48,827 nucleotides of DNA from Gammaproteobacteria bacterium. Lineage in GTDB: Bacteria; Pseudomonadota; Gammaproteobacteria; GCA-001735895. Positions 1 to 7,708 of the stretch are shown piece after piece. The notes under the pieces are model-generated. The model was not told the origin of the DNA. It did no database searches and saw nothing but the letters and a program-made list of their open reading frames with translations. A program made the translations under genes and the position numbers. The stretch is from NCBI GenBank assembly GCA_024638385.1, contig JAHEKJ010000015.1, forward strand, positions 1-48,827. Reading direction: 5' to 3'. Every line of letters starts with the position of its first letter. Positions within the stretch are counted from its first letter, which is position 1.

Positions 1-83
1 ACCAAATTCCGGAACCTCAGGAGTCGTAGGTGGAGTTCGCGGGCGTAGGAGTCGATAGCGGGATCGGCGGGAATTTGGAACAT
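1..83 (-). CDS. Possible partial CDS, 5' end only, unknown function
   Basis: An open frame on the minus strand starts with ATG at 83 and runs off the left edge, giving 27 complete codons beginning MFQIPADPAI and rich in Arg and Leu after that. A GAGG motif lies five bases upstream of the ATG, a good ribosome binding site. Third codon positions are less GC-biased than in neighbouring genes, which could mean a recently acquired or weakly expressed gene, or no gene at all. I do not recognise the product. The frame is too short to settle, so this is a tentative entry. Confidence 0.3.
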   Translation of the reverse strand, partial: MFQIPADPAIDSYARELHLRLLRFRNL

Positions 84-91
84 GTCCCCCT

Positions 92-171
92 CACTTCGAC
101 GGGAGCTTGCACGAACCGGGTTTCGAGCATGAGATGAGGTCTTGCCGCCGGTTACCGTCCCGTCGAAAGTG
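92..171. other. Inverted repeat between yedK and the left-edge frame
   Basis: Arms at 92-104 (CACTTCGACGGGA) and 158-171 (TCCCGTCGAAAGTG) are complementary apart from one extra T in the right arm, with a loop of about 53 bases. The repeat lies just after the yedK stop and just before the possible left-edge gene, both on the minus strand. It could be a transcript-end structure for yedK, a leader structure for the next gene, or a remnant of a mobile repeat. No T-tract follows either arm, so it is not a typical intrinsic terminator. Confidence 0.4.
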
Positions 172-183
172 CATGAGCGAAAG

Positions 184-834
184 TCAGCTATCGAGCGGCC
201 TGATCAGTTCCGGGCCCTCGTTGCGCGAGTTGCCGACCGCGGTGCCGACCGCGTAAAAGCTGTAATCCGGTTTCGTGTCGCGCAACAGCGCGTCGGCGCG
301 CGCGGTATCCTCGTCCTTGCAATCGAGCCAGTCGGCGTAACCCTCGGGCGGGATGAAGACCGGCATGCGCTCGTGCAGCTCGCGCATCCTGCCCTGCGCG
401 TCGGTGGTGATGATTGCGCACGAATCGATCTCGTTGCCGGCGGCATCCTGCCAGTGCTCCCAGATGCCGGCCAGCGAGAACAGCTCGCCGTCGCGATGGC
501 AGACGTAGGGCTGCTTGCGCCCGTTCTCGAGCCGCCACTCGTAGAAACCGTTGGCCGGCACGAGGCAGCGGCGGCGCTTGTAGGCGCTGCGAAACGACGG
601 CTTTTCGGCGACGGTCTCGCCGCGCGCGTTGAACATGCGGTTGCCGATCGACGGATCTTTCGCCCACGACGGGATCAGGCCCCAGCGATAGAGGCTGAAT
701 CCCTTGTCGCCGAGCGCCAGCACCGGCGTGGTCGGCGCGATGTTGTAACGCGGCGCGAACAGGTCCGGTGGCGGCATCTGGTAATGCTCGATGATCTCGC
801 CGGCCTGAGCGTCGAGAAAGAAGCGTCCGCACAT
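184..834 (-). CDS. yedK: SRAP family protein (YedK/HMCES-like abasic-site sensor)
   Basis: A 216-residue SOS response-associated peptidase family protein. In this family Cys2, exposed after Met removal, forms a thiazolidine crosslink with abasic sites in single-stranded DNA and so shields them from strand breakage. The expected residues are present: Cys2 in MCGRF, Asn69 in NARGE, Glu99 in GFYEW and His154 in HERMP. The NIAPT (31-35) and WGLIPSWAKD (51-60) blocks are also intact. Length is typical of YedK. It is divergent from uup across 71 bases. Initiation at the Met before Cys2 is required for function, which fixes the start. Confidence 0.93.
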   Translation of the reverse strand: MCGRFFLDAQAGEIIEHYQMPPPDLFAPRYNIAPTTPVLALGDKGFSLYRWGLIPSWAKDPSIGNRMFNARGETVAEKPSFRSAYKRRRCLVPANGFYEWRLENGRKQPYVCHRDGELFSLAGIWEHWQDAAGNEIDSCAIITTDAQGRMRELHERMPVFIPPEGYADWLDCKDEDTARADALLRDTKPDYSFYAVGTAVGNSRNEGPELIRPLDS

Positions 835-905
835 GGGCCCTCCGCTACGACTTTATTATCGGGCGCAAAGCCGCATAATAGCGCAGTTTCGACCCCGGGA
901 TACCG

Positions 906-2762
906 ATGCCGCTACTGCAGGCCAGAAGCCTGACCCTCGCCTACGGCGACAAGCCCCTGCTCGACCGCGCCGACCTGCAGCTCGAGCCGGGCGAGCGTGT
1001 CTGCCTGGTCGGGCGCAACGGCAGCGGCAAGTCGACCCTGCTGCGGATACTCGCCGGCGAGGTCCGTCCCGACGACGGCGAGATCCGGCGAGCGCCCGAA
1101 CTCAAGATCGCGTCCCTTGCGCAGGACGTGCCGGCCGGCTTCGACGGCAGCGTCTACGATTGCGTCGCCGCCGGCATCGGCGAACTCGCGGTTACGATTA
1201 CCGACTGGCATCACGCCGCGCTCGCGGCCGCCGACGATCCGGCCGCGCTGCGCCGGCTCGAGCGCCTGCAGAACGAAGTCGAAAGCGCCGGCGCGTGGAA
1301 CCTCGAATACCGTATCTCGAGCACGATCAGCCGCCTCGGCCTCGACCCCGACGAGCCTTTCGACACGCTTTCGGGCGGTCGCAAGCGGCGCGCGCTGCTC
1401 GGCCGCGCGCTGGTCGCCGAACCCGATCTGCTACTGCTCGACGAGCCGACCAACCATCTCGATATCGACTCGATCCTGTGGCTCGAAAACCTGCTGCTCG
1501 ACTTCACGGGCACCTTGCTGTTCATCACCCACGATCGCAGCTTCCTGCGGCGGCTCGCGACCCGCATCGTCGACCTCGACCGCGGCCGCCTGACGAGCTG
1601 GCCCGGCGATTACGACCGTTACCTCGAAGCCTACGGCGCCGCGCTCGACGCCGAGGCGCAACAGGCTGCGCAGTTCGATCGGAAACTCGCGCAGGAGGAA
1701 GCCTGGATCCGACAGGGCATCAAGGCGCGGCGCACGCGCAACGAAGGCCGCGTGCGCGCGCTCGAGAAGATGCGCGCCGAGCGTGCCGCGCGGCGCGAGC
1801 GCGGCGGCGCGGCGAAACTCGCCGTGCACGAAGCCGGCGCATCGGGCAAGATCGTCATCGAGGCCGAGGGGTTGAGCTTCGCCTGGGGCGACCAGCCGAT
1901 CGTAAGCGATTTCGACTGCACGATACTGCGCGGCGATCGTATCGGCATTCTCGGTCCCAACGGTTGCGGCAAGTCGACGCTGATCCAGCTGCTGCTCGGC
2001 CGGCTCGACCCCGACCGCGGCCGCGTGCGCACCGGCACCCGGCTCGAGGTCGCCTACTTCGATCAGCATCGCGAAACGCTGGACCCGGACAAATCGGTGC
2101 GCGACAACCTCGACGTGGCGGGCGATCGCATCGAGCTCGGCGGCCGCGCGCGCCACGTGGTCGGTTACCTGAAAGACTTCCTGTTCGACGAAAAATCGAT
2201 CCGCCAGCCGGCGAAGTCGCTGTCGGGAGGCGAACGCAACCGCTTGCTGCTGGCGCGGCTGTTCACACGCTCGTTCAACCTGCTGGTCATGGACGAGCCG
2301 ACCAACGACCTGGACATCGAAACCCTCGAGCTGCTCGAAACCCTGCTGATCGATTTCGGCGGCACGCTGTTGCTGGTCAGCCACGATCGCGAATTCATCG
2401 ACAACACCGTCACCGGCACGATCGCCTTCGACGCGCCCGGCGTGGTCAACGAATACGTCGGCGGCTACCGGGACTGGCTGCGCCAGCGGCCGCCGCCGCT
2501 CGAAGCGAAACCCGCGCGGCCGGCGAAGCCGCGCGCGCGCGGGCGCGACCGGCGCGGCACCGAGCAGCGCGAACTGCGCGCCCTGCCCGGCAAGATCGAA
2601 AACCTCGAAGCCGGGGTCGCGGCGCTGCACGATAAAATGGCCGCGCCGGATTATTACCGGCAGGACGCCGATATCATCCGCGCCGACCAGCAACGCCTGC
2701 AGGCGCTCGAATCCGAGCTCGCCGCACTCTACCGGCGCTGGGAGAAACTCGAGGACGATTGA
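906..2762 (+). CDS. uup: ABC-F family ATPase Uup
   Basis: A 618-residue soluble ABC-F protein with two ATPase cassettes and no membrane segments. Cassette 1 has Walker A GRNGSGKST (36-44), signature LSGGRKRR and Walker B LLLLDEPTNHLD. Cassette 2 has Walker A GPNGCGKST (350-358), signature LSGGERNR and LLVMDEPTNDLD. Between them lies a charged linker rich in Arg and Glu, and the last 90 residues form a basic, coiled-coil-like tail typical of Uup. Family members act on ribosomes or ribosome-associated DNA events; Uup mutants in E. coli show increased precise transposon excision. The C-terminal tail favours Uup over EttA or YheS. It ends one base before the convergent ybaK-like gene. Confidence 0.9.
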   Translation: MPLLQARSLTLAYGDKPLLDRADLQLEPGERVCLVGRNGSGKSTLLRILAGEVRPDDGEIRRAPELKIASLAQDVPAGFDGSVYDCVAAGIGELAVTITDWHHAALAAADDPAALRRLERLQNEVESAGAWNLEYRISSTISRLGLDPDEPFDTLSGGRKRRALLGRALVAEPDLLLLDEPTNHLDIDSILWLENLLLDFTGTLLFITHDRSFLRRLATRIVDLDRGRLTSWPGDYDRYLEAYGAALDAEAQQAAQFDRKLAQEEAWIRQGIKARRTRNEGRVRALEKMRAERAARRERGGAAKLAVHEAGASGKIVIEAEGLSFAWGDQPIVSDFDCTILRGDRIGILGPNGCGKSTLIQLLLGRLDPDRGRVRTGTRLEVAYFDQHRETLDPDKSVRDNLDVAGDRIELGGRARHVVGYLKDFLFDEKSIRQPAKSLSGGERNRLLLARLFTRSFNLLVMDEPTNDLDIETLELLETLLIDFGGTLLLVSHDREFIDNTVTGTIAFDAPGVVNEYVGGYRDWLRQRPPPLEAKPARPAKPRARGRDRRGTEQRELRALPGKIENLEAGVAALHDKMAAPDYYRQDADIIRADQQRLQALESELAALYRRWEKLEDD

Positions 2763-2763
2763 T

Positions 2764-3237
2764 TCAGTCGGCGGCGACGTCGACCCACCGGCCGCCGGTC
2801 ATGCGCGCGAGATCGTCCGGCGTCATGCGAAACACCGACTCCGGCGTGCCGGCGGCGGCCCAGACCTCGGCGTAGCGTTCGAGCGACCGGTCGAGCAGCG
2901 TAGTCAGGGGCGTACTATGCGCGACCGGCGGCACGCCGCCGATCGCGAATCCGGTCGCGGCGCGGACGAAATCGGCGTCGGCCTTGCCGAGCCTGAGTCC
3001 GGTCGCCTCGCCGGCCCTGGCGAGATCGACCCGACGGTCGCCGGCGCACATGATCAACAGCGCGCGGTCGGCATCGAGGTCGCGGAAGATCAGCGAGTTG
3101 GCGATTTGCCCGACGTCGCAACCGAGCGCGTCGGCCGCGGCCTTCGCGGTGCGCACCGCGTCGGGCAAGATCGTGATTTCGAGTTCGAGCCCGAGCGTCT
3201 CGAGCCGCTCCTTGACCCGCAGGTTTGCCGCTTTCAT
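2764..3237 (-). CDS. YbaK/EbsC-type aminoacyl-tRNA deacylase
   Basis: A 157-residue single-domain protein of the YbaK/ProX editing family, which hydrolyses mischarged aminoacyl-tRNAs in trans (Cys-tRNA(Pro) or Ala-tRNA(Pro), depending on subgroup). The family pattern is visible: TAKAAADALG near 30, a QIANSLIF strand, and the GFAIGGVPPVAH loop around 95-106 that shapes the editing pocket. The substrate specificity cannot be read from the sequence. Its stop lies one base from the stop of uup, so the two genes are convergent. No partner gene for it is evident nearby. Confidence 0.85.
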   Translation of the reverse strand: MKAANLRVKERLETLGLELEITILPDAVRTAKAAADALGCDVGQIANSLIFRDLDADRALLIMCAGDRRVDLARAGEATGLRLGKADADFVRAATGFAIGGVPPVAHSTPLTTLLDRSLERYAEVWAAAGTPESVFRMTPDDLARMTGGRWVDVAAD

Positions 3238-3289
3238 TCGACTTCATCTCCGTCGCAACGCGATCGTTGCGTAAATTAAATATCTCCCT

Positions 3290-3317
3290 GGATCCCGCGG
3301 TCAAGCCGCGGGATGAC
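3290..3317. repeat. Dispersed palindromic repeat (GGATCCCGCGG-CCGCGGGAT family)
   Basis: ATCCCGCGG (3292-3300), a five-base loop TCAAG, and CCGCGGGAT (3306-3314) form a perfect nine-pair hairpin. Its right half is the seed of the tandem array that follows. Related degenerate copies occur at 39517-39539 and 39601-39621, so this is a dispersed intergenic family within the window. Such palindromes are usually non-coding and transcribed only as 3' extensions of neighbouring genes. Confidence 0.7.
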
Positions 3318-3478
3318 AGCGTCGGCCGCGGGATGACAGCATCGGCCGCGGGATGACAGCGTCGGCCGCGGGATCACAGCGTCGGCCGCGGGATCACAGC
3401 GTCGGCCGCGGGATCACAGCATCGGCCGCCGGATGACAGCGTCGGCCGCGGGATGACGGCGTCGGCCGCGGGATGACG
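3305..3478. repeat. 20-bp direct tandem repeat array, eight full copies plus a partial ninth
   Basis: The unit gccgcgggatgacagcgtcg repeats with a period of exactly 20 bases from 3305 to 3464, with a truncated copy at 3465-3478. Copies differ at a few positions: gat versus cat in the middle (copies 4-6 have ggatcacagc), gtcg versus atcg at the end (copies 2 and 6), gccgcc in copy 7 and gacggc in copy 8. There are no spacers, so this is not a CRISPR array. It occupies most of the 359-base gap between ybaK and pcnB; the rest of the gap (3238-3289 and 3479-3596) shows no gene. A unit of 20 is not a multiple of three, so it does not encode a simple peptide repeat. Confidence 0.95.
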
Positions 3479-3596
3479 TTTGCCGGCCAATGCCTGCTTC
3501 GAGCCTGTCGTCGGGCGCGCAATTCGGTCGATTTAGTTGTTATTGCGCCGGGCGGTGATGCTATGATGGCGTCATTCATCTGACATCTTCGACCCT

Positions 3597-4883
3597 GTGA
3601 AACATAGAGAGGCGGGCGCAGACCAGTTAACCGTAATCCCCAGAAGCCAGCATAACATCTCGCGGAAATCGATCTCGGAGTCCGCGCTCAAGGTGTTGTA
3701 CCGACTCTCGAAGGCAGGCTTTCGCGCTTGCCTGGTCGGTGGGGGTGTTCGCGACCTGCTGCTCGGTATACAACCCAAGGATTTCGACGTCGCCACCGAT
3801 GCGACGCCCGAGGAAGTGCGCAAGCTGTTCAAGAACAGCCGCATCATCGGGCGCCGCTTTCGCCTCGTCCATATTCGCTTCGGCCGCGACGATATCATCG
3901 AGGTCGCGACCTTCCGCGGTCAGGCCGACGATTCGCCGCGCACCGAGCTCGACGACGCCGGCCGAATCCTGCGCGACAATACCTTCGGCGATATCGAGGA
4001 GGACGCGATTCGCCGCGATTTCACCGCCAACGCGCTCTACTACGACATCCGCGACTATGCCGTGCTCGACTACGTCGGCGGCATGGACGCGATCGAGCAG
4101 CGCGAACTGCGCCTGATCGGCGACCCCGAGACGCGCTACCAGGAAGACCCGGTGCGCATGCTGCGCGCGGTGCGCTTCGCCGCCAAGCTCGATTTCACGA
4201 TCGAGACGCGCTCGGCCGACGCGATCTACGAGTATGGCCACCTGCTCGCGGTGATCCCGCCGGCGCGCATGTTCGACGAGATCATCAAGCTGTTCCACTC
4301 GGGCACGGCGCTGCGCGTCTACGAACTGTTGCGGCACTACAAGCTGCTCAAGTACGTCGTCCCCGAACTCGACGAATGGCTGCAGGACGAGCCAACCGAG
4401 GCGATGCTCGACTTCGTCGACCAGGCGCTGGTCAACACCGATCAGCGGGTCGACACCGGGCAACCGGTGTCGCCCGGATTCATCTTCGCCGCGCTGCTGT
4501 GGCCGGTCGTGCACGCGCAGGCGAACGCACGCCAGCCGGACCGGCAGAAAATGATCCCGGCGCTGCTCGAGGTCGGCGAGACGGTCATGCGGCGACAGGT
4601 GCGGCACGTGTCGATCCCGCGTCGCTTCAGCCAGATGGCGCGCGAAATCTGGGCCGCGCAGCCGCGCTTTCACCGCACCCAGGGCAAGCAACCGCAGCGA
4701 CTGGCGGCGTTCCCGGTATTTCGCGCGGCCTATGATTTCATGTGTATCCAGGCGATGGTCGGACTCGTGCCGCACCAGCTCGCGAGCTGGTGGGAAGAAT
4801 ACCAGCGCGAACATCCGGCCACCGAGCCGGAAGCGCCGCGCAAGCGGCCGCGCCGGCGCCGGCGGAGGCGTGATGCCGGCTGA
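3597..4883 (+). CDS. pcnB: Poly(A) polymerase I
   Basis: A 428-residue class II nucleotidyltransferase that adds poly(A) tails to RNA 3' ends and so promotes decay. It has the GGGVRDLLLG nucleotide-binding motif near residue 48, the DFDVATDA metal-binding carboxylates, RRRFRLVHI, ATFRG and the RMLRAVRFAAKLDF block. The VIPRSQHNISRKSISESALK segment near the N terminus resembles E. coli PcnB rather than a CCA-adding enzyme, as does the very basic Arg-rich C terminus. Translation starts at GTG: the only upstream in-frame starts, GTG 3555 and ATG 3558, are cut off by a TGA at 3564. No clear ribosome binding site is seen. It overlaps folK by 11 bases. Confidence 0.9.
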   Translation: MKHREAGADQLTVIPRSQHNISRKSISESALKVLYRLSKAGFRACLVGGGVRDLLLGIQPKDFDVATDATPEEVRKLFKNSRIIGRRFRLVHIRFGRDDIIEVATFRGQADDSPRTELDDAGRILRDNTFGDIEEDAIRRDFTANALYYDIRDYAVLDYVGGMDAIEQRELRLIGDPETRYQEDPVRMLRAVRFAAKLDFTIETRSADAIYEYGHLLAVIPPARMFDEIIKLFHSGTALRVYELLRHYKLLKYVVPELDEWLQDEPTEAMLDFVDQALVNTDQRVDTGQPVSPGFIFAALLWPVVHAQANARQPDRQKMIPALLEVGETVMRRQVRHVSIPRRFSQMAREIWAAQPRFHRTQGKQPQRLAAFPVFRAAYDFMCIQAMVGLVPHQLASWWEEYQREHPATEPEAPRKRPRRRRRRRDAG

Positions 4884-5370
4884 GGAAGTCTTCGTCGCGC
4901 TCGGCAGCAACATCGGCGATTCGGCGACCATCGTCGAGGGCGCGTTCGACGCGCTCGAACGGATCCGCGATACGCGCGTCACCGGGCGCTCGGCCCTCTA
5001 TCGCTGCGCGGCGATCGGCGAGATTCCGCAGGACGACTACATCAATGCGGTCGCGCGACTCGAAACGACGCTCGAGCCGCTGATCCTGCTGCTCGAGTTA
5101 CAGGCGATCGAGCATGCCTTCTACCGCCGGCGCGAGTCCGAGCAGCACTGGGGCCCGCGCACGCTCGACCTCGACATCATCCTGTTCGGCAACCGCGAGA
5201 TCGACGACAGCCATCTGCACGTGCCGCACCCGGAATTCCAGCACCGCCGTTTCGTGCTCGAACCGATGCTCGAAATCGGCGGCGACCGTTTCTTACCCGG
5301 CTACGGCAGCCTCAGCTACCTGATCGCGCAGGCGCCGGCACTCGAACTGCACAAACTCGGGCAACCGTGA
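4873..5370 (+). CDS. folK: HPPK, 6-hydroxymethyl-7,8-dihydropterin pyrophosphokinase
   Basis: A 165-residue enzyme that transfers pyrophosphate from ATP to 6-hydroxymethyl-7,8-dihydropterin in folate synthesis. The signature GPRTLDLDIILFG (94-106) carries Asp99 and Asp101, which bind the two Mg ions; GSN (11-13) and VPHP (117-120) are also present. The start at 4873 is supported by GGAGG at 4864-4868, five bases upstream. The start lies inside the end of pcnB, and the stop overlaps the next start as GTGA, so translation is probably coupled through the run. Confidence 0.95.
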   Translation: MPAEEVFVALGSNIGDSATIVEGAFDALERIRDTRVTGRSALYRCAAIGEIPQDDYINAVARLETTLEPLILLLELQAIEHAFYRRRESEQHWGPRTLDLDIILFGNREIDDSHLHVPHPEFQHRRFVLEPMLEIGGDRFLPGYGSLSYLIAQAPALELHKLGQP

Positions 5371-6014
5371 CCCGAGCGTTTCGCTACATCGTCGTCGAGG
5401 GGCCGATCGGCGTCGGCAAGACCAGCCTCGCGCGCCGGCTGGCGACCGAGTTCGGCGGCGAGCTTTTGCTCGAACAGGCCGAGGACAACCCGTTTCTGGC
5501 CAACTTCTACGCCAGCCCGCGGCAGTACGCGCTGTCGGCACAGCTGCATTTCCTGCTGCAGCGCTCGCGCCAGGTGCAGGATTTTCGCCAGGCCGACCTG
5601 TTTCGCCGCGCCTGGGTCGCGGATTTCATGATCGCCAAGGACCGGCTGTTCGCCGAACTGACGCTGACCGCCGACGAACTCGCGCTCTATAACCAGATCT
5701 ACACCCACCTGACGCTCGACGCGCCGACGCCCGACCTCGTGATCTACCTGCAGGCGCCGCTCGACGTATTGCGCGAGCGCATCCTGCGGCGCGGCATCGA
5801 CTACGAGCAACGGATTCGCGACGACTACCTGCAACGCCTGTCCGAGGCCTACACGCGATTTTTCCACGATTACGACGCCGGCGCGCTGCTGACGGTCAAT
5901 ACCCAGTCGGTCGACCTGGTCGGCAATGCCGAGGATTATCGCGCCGTGGTCGACAAGATCGGCCATATCCATTCTGGACGCCACTACTTCAATCAGTCAT
6001 CATTTGCGCTCTGA
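5367..6014 (+). CDS. Deoxynucleoside kinase family protein
   Basis: A 215-residue P-loop kinase with GPIGVGKT at 12-19, a DLFRRAWVADFMIAKDR block and a C-terminal DLVIYLQAPLDVLRERILRRG segment with the Arg-rich lid. This matches bacterial deoxyadenosine/deoxyguanosine kinases, which phosphorylate salvaged deoxynucleosides. The exact base preference cannot be read off. The start is GTG, overlapping the folK stop by four bases (GTGA). A kinase in this slot between folK and panB occurs in several gammaproteobacteria, but no shared pathway with the flanking folate and pantothenate genes is obvious. Confidence 0.85.
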   Translation: MTRAFRYIVVEGPIGVGKTSLARRLATEFGGELLLEQAEDNPFLANFYASPRQYALSAQLHFLLQRSRQVQDFRQADLFRRAWVADFMIAKDRLFAELTLTADELALYNQIYTHLTLDAPTPDLVIYLQAPLDVLRERILRRGIDYEQRIRDDYLQRLSEAYTRFFHDYDAGALLTVNTQSVDLVGNAEDYRAVVDKIGHIHSGRHYFNQSSFAL

Positions 6015-6027
6015 CGAGGCGCGAGCC

Positions 6028-6846
6028 ATGTACGTTCCGAAACCGCTCGAAGACAGGGTCACGATTCCGTACCTCAAGCAGCTGAAGCAGGACGGCGAGA
6101 AATTCGCCTGCCTGACGGCCTACGATTTCAGCTTCGCGCGACTGCTCGAGGATTGCGGCGTCGAGGTCGTGCTGGTCGGCGACTCGCTCGGCATGGTAAT
6201 CCAGGGCCACGAAACGACGATCCCGGTCACGCTCGACGACATCGCCTACCACGGCCGCGCGGTCGCCGCGGGTCTCGACAACGCGCTGCTGATGCTCGAC
6301 ATGCCGTTCGGTTCGCTGAATTCGCCGCAGCAGGCGCTCGACAACGCCAGCGAGCTGATCAAGCATACCGAGGCGCAGGTGGTCAAGCTCGAGGGCTGGA
6401 AGTCGCAGCTCGAGATCGTCGAGTCGCTGGCGCATTTCGGCATCGCAACCTGCGCCCACCTCGGCCTGCAGCCGCAAATGGTGCACAAGATGGGCGGCTA
6501 CAAGGTCCAGGGCAAGGACAAGGCCGTCGCCGATCGGATGCTCGCGACCGCGCGCGACCTCGAGGCCGCCGGCACCGACCTGCTGCTGCTCGAATGCGTG
6601 CCGGCGGCGCTCGCCGCCGAAATCACCGCGGCGCTCGAGATTCCGGTCATCGGTATCGGAGCGGGCGCCGACGTCGACGGCCAGATCCTCGTGCTGCAGG
6701 ACGTGCTCAACCTGACCGCCGGCAAGAAGCCGAAATTCTCGAAGAATTTCATCGCCGGCGAAGCCAGCATCCAGGACGCGATCCGATGCTACGTGCGCGA
6801 GGTCAAGCACGGCGAATTTCCCGACGCGTCGCACAGCTTCAGCTGA
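6028..6846 (+). CDS. panB: Ketopantoate hydroxymethyltransferase
   Basis: A 272-residue enzyme that adds a hydroxymethyl group from 5,10-methylenetetrahydrofolate to alpha-ketoisovalerate, the first committed step of pantothenate synthesis. Family blocks are intact: TAYDFSFARLL (30-40), VGDSLGMV with metal-binding Asp52, MPFGS, CAHLGLQPQ, GGYKVQGK and IPVIGIGAG. The chosen ATG lies 13 bases after the kinase stop, with GAGG about ten bases upstream. An in-frame extension back to 5926 lies within the kinase gene and is unlikely. panC follows after ten bases. Confidence 0.95.
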   Translation: MYVPKPLEDRVTIPYLKQLKQDGEKFACLTAYDFSFARLLEDCGVEVVLVGDSLGMVIQGHETTIPVTLDDIAYHGRAVAAGLDNALLMLDMPFGSLNSPQQALDNASELIKHTEAQVVKLEGWKSQLEIVESLAHFGIATCAHLGLQPQMVHKMGGYKVQGKDKAVADRMLATARDLEAAGTDLLLLECVPAALAAEITAALEIPVIGIGAGADVDGQILVLQDVLNLTAGKKPKFSKNFIAGEASIQDAIRCYVREVKHGEFPDASHSFS

Positions 6847-6856
6847 GACTACCGCG

Positions 6857-7708
6857 ATGGACCAGGCCACCAGCGTCACCGAACTCCGCCAGTACGTGCA
6901 ACGCTGGCGCAACCGTGGCCAGTCGATCGCATTCATCCCGACGATGGGCAACCTGCACGCCGGACACCTGTCGCTGATCGAGAAAGGCCAGTCGCTGTGC
7001 GATCGCAGCATCTGCAGCATCTTCGTCAACCCGATGCAGTTCGGCCCGAACGAGGACTGGGACCACTACCCGCGCACGCTCGAGCGCGACCTCGAATTGC
7101 TCGAAGGCACCGGCTGCGATCTCGCCTACATGCCGACCGCGTCGGAACTCTATCCCGACGGTCTCGACCGCATCAGCAAGGTTCACGTCACCGACCTGAC
7201 CGACGACTACGAGGGCAAGCACCGGCCGGGGCATTTCACCGGCGTCGCCACGGTCGTGCTCAAGCTGTTCAACATCGTCAAGCCCGACATCTCGGTGTTC
7301 GGCCGCAAGGATTTCCAGCAGTACCGGGTGATCGGCAAGATGGTCGAGGATTTCAATCTGGACGTGCAAATCGTCGGCCAGGAAACCACGCGCGAAGCTT
7401 CGGGGCTCGCGACCAGTTCGCGCAACCAGTACCTCGACCCCGAGCAGCTCGCGCTGGCGCCGCTGATTTACCGCACGCTACAGGACGCGGCGCGGCAGAT
7501 CGACGAGGGCGAGCGCAATTACGCCGTGATCGAACGGCGCGCGATCGCGCGCCTCGACGGCGCCAGTTTCGAAACCGATTATTTCTGCGTCTGCAACGCC
7601 GAAACGCTGAAGCCGGCGCTACCGGACGACCGCGACCTCGTGATCCTGGTCACCGCCGCGCTCGGCGCGACGCGCCTGCTCGACAACATCGAAATCTCGC
7701 TGTGGTAA
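6857..7708 (+). CDS. panC: Pantothenate synthetase
   Basis: A 283-residue ATP-dependent ligase that joins pantoate and beta-alanine to form pantothenate. The nucleotide-binding PTMGNLHAGH (28-37) supplies His34 and His37. FVNPMQFGPNED, RPGHFTGVATVV, FGRKDFQQ and the SSRNQYL block are all present. It lies ten bases downstream of panB, as in the common panBC operon. No panD, which would supply beta-alanine, is found in this window. The stop codon abuts the stop of the convergent WYL regulator. Confidence 0.95.
   Translation: MDQATSVTELRQYVQRWRNRGQSIAFIPTMGNLHAGHLSLIEKGQSLCDRSICSIFVNPMQFGPNEDWDHYPRTLERDLELLEGTGCDLAYMPTASELYPDGLDRISKVHVTDLTDDYEGKHRPGHFTGVATVVLKLFNIVKPDISVFGRKDFQQYRVIGKMVEDFNLDVQIVGQETTREASGLATSSRNQYLDPEQLALAPLIYRTLQDAARQIDEGERNYAVIERRAIARLDGASFETDYFCVCNAETLKPALPDDRDLVILVTAALGATRLLDNIEISLW

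Noticed and set aside
3305..3478. CRISPR array
   Set aside because: The 20-bp units abut directly with no spacers, and no cas genes are in the window.
3394..3579. Minus-strand 61-codon frame across the tandem array
   Set aside because: It is a translation of the repeat, and the repeat period is not a multiple of three; no ribosome binding site or conserved motif.
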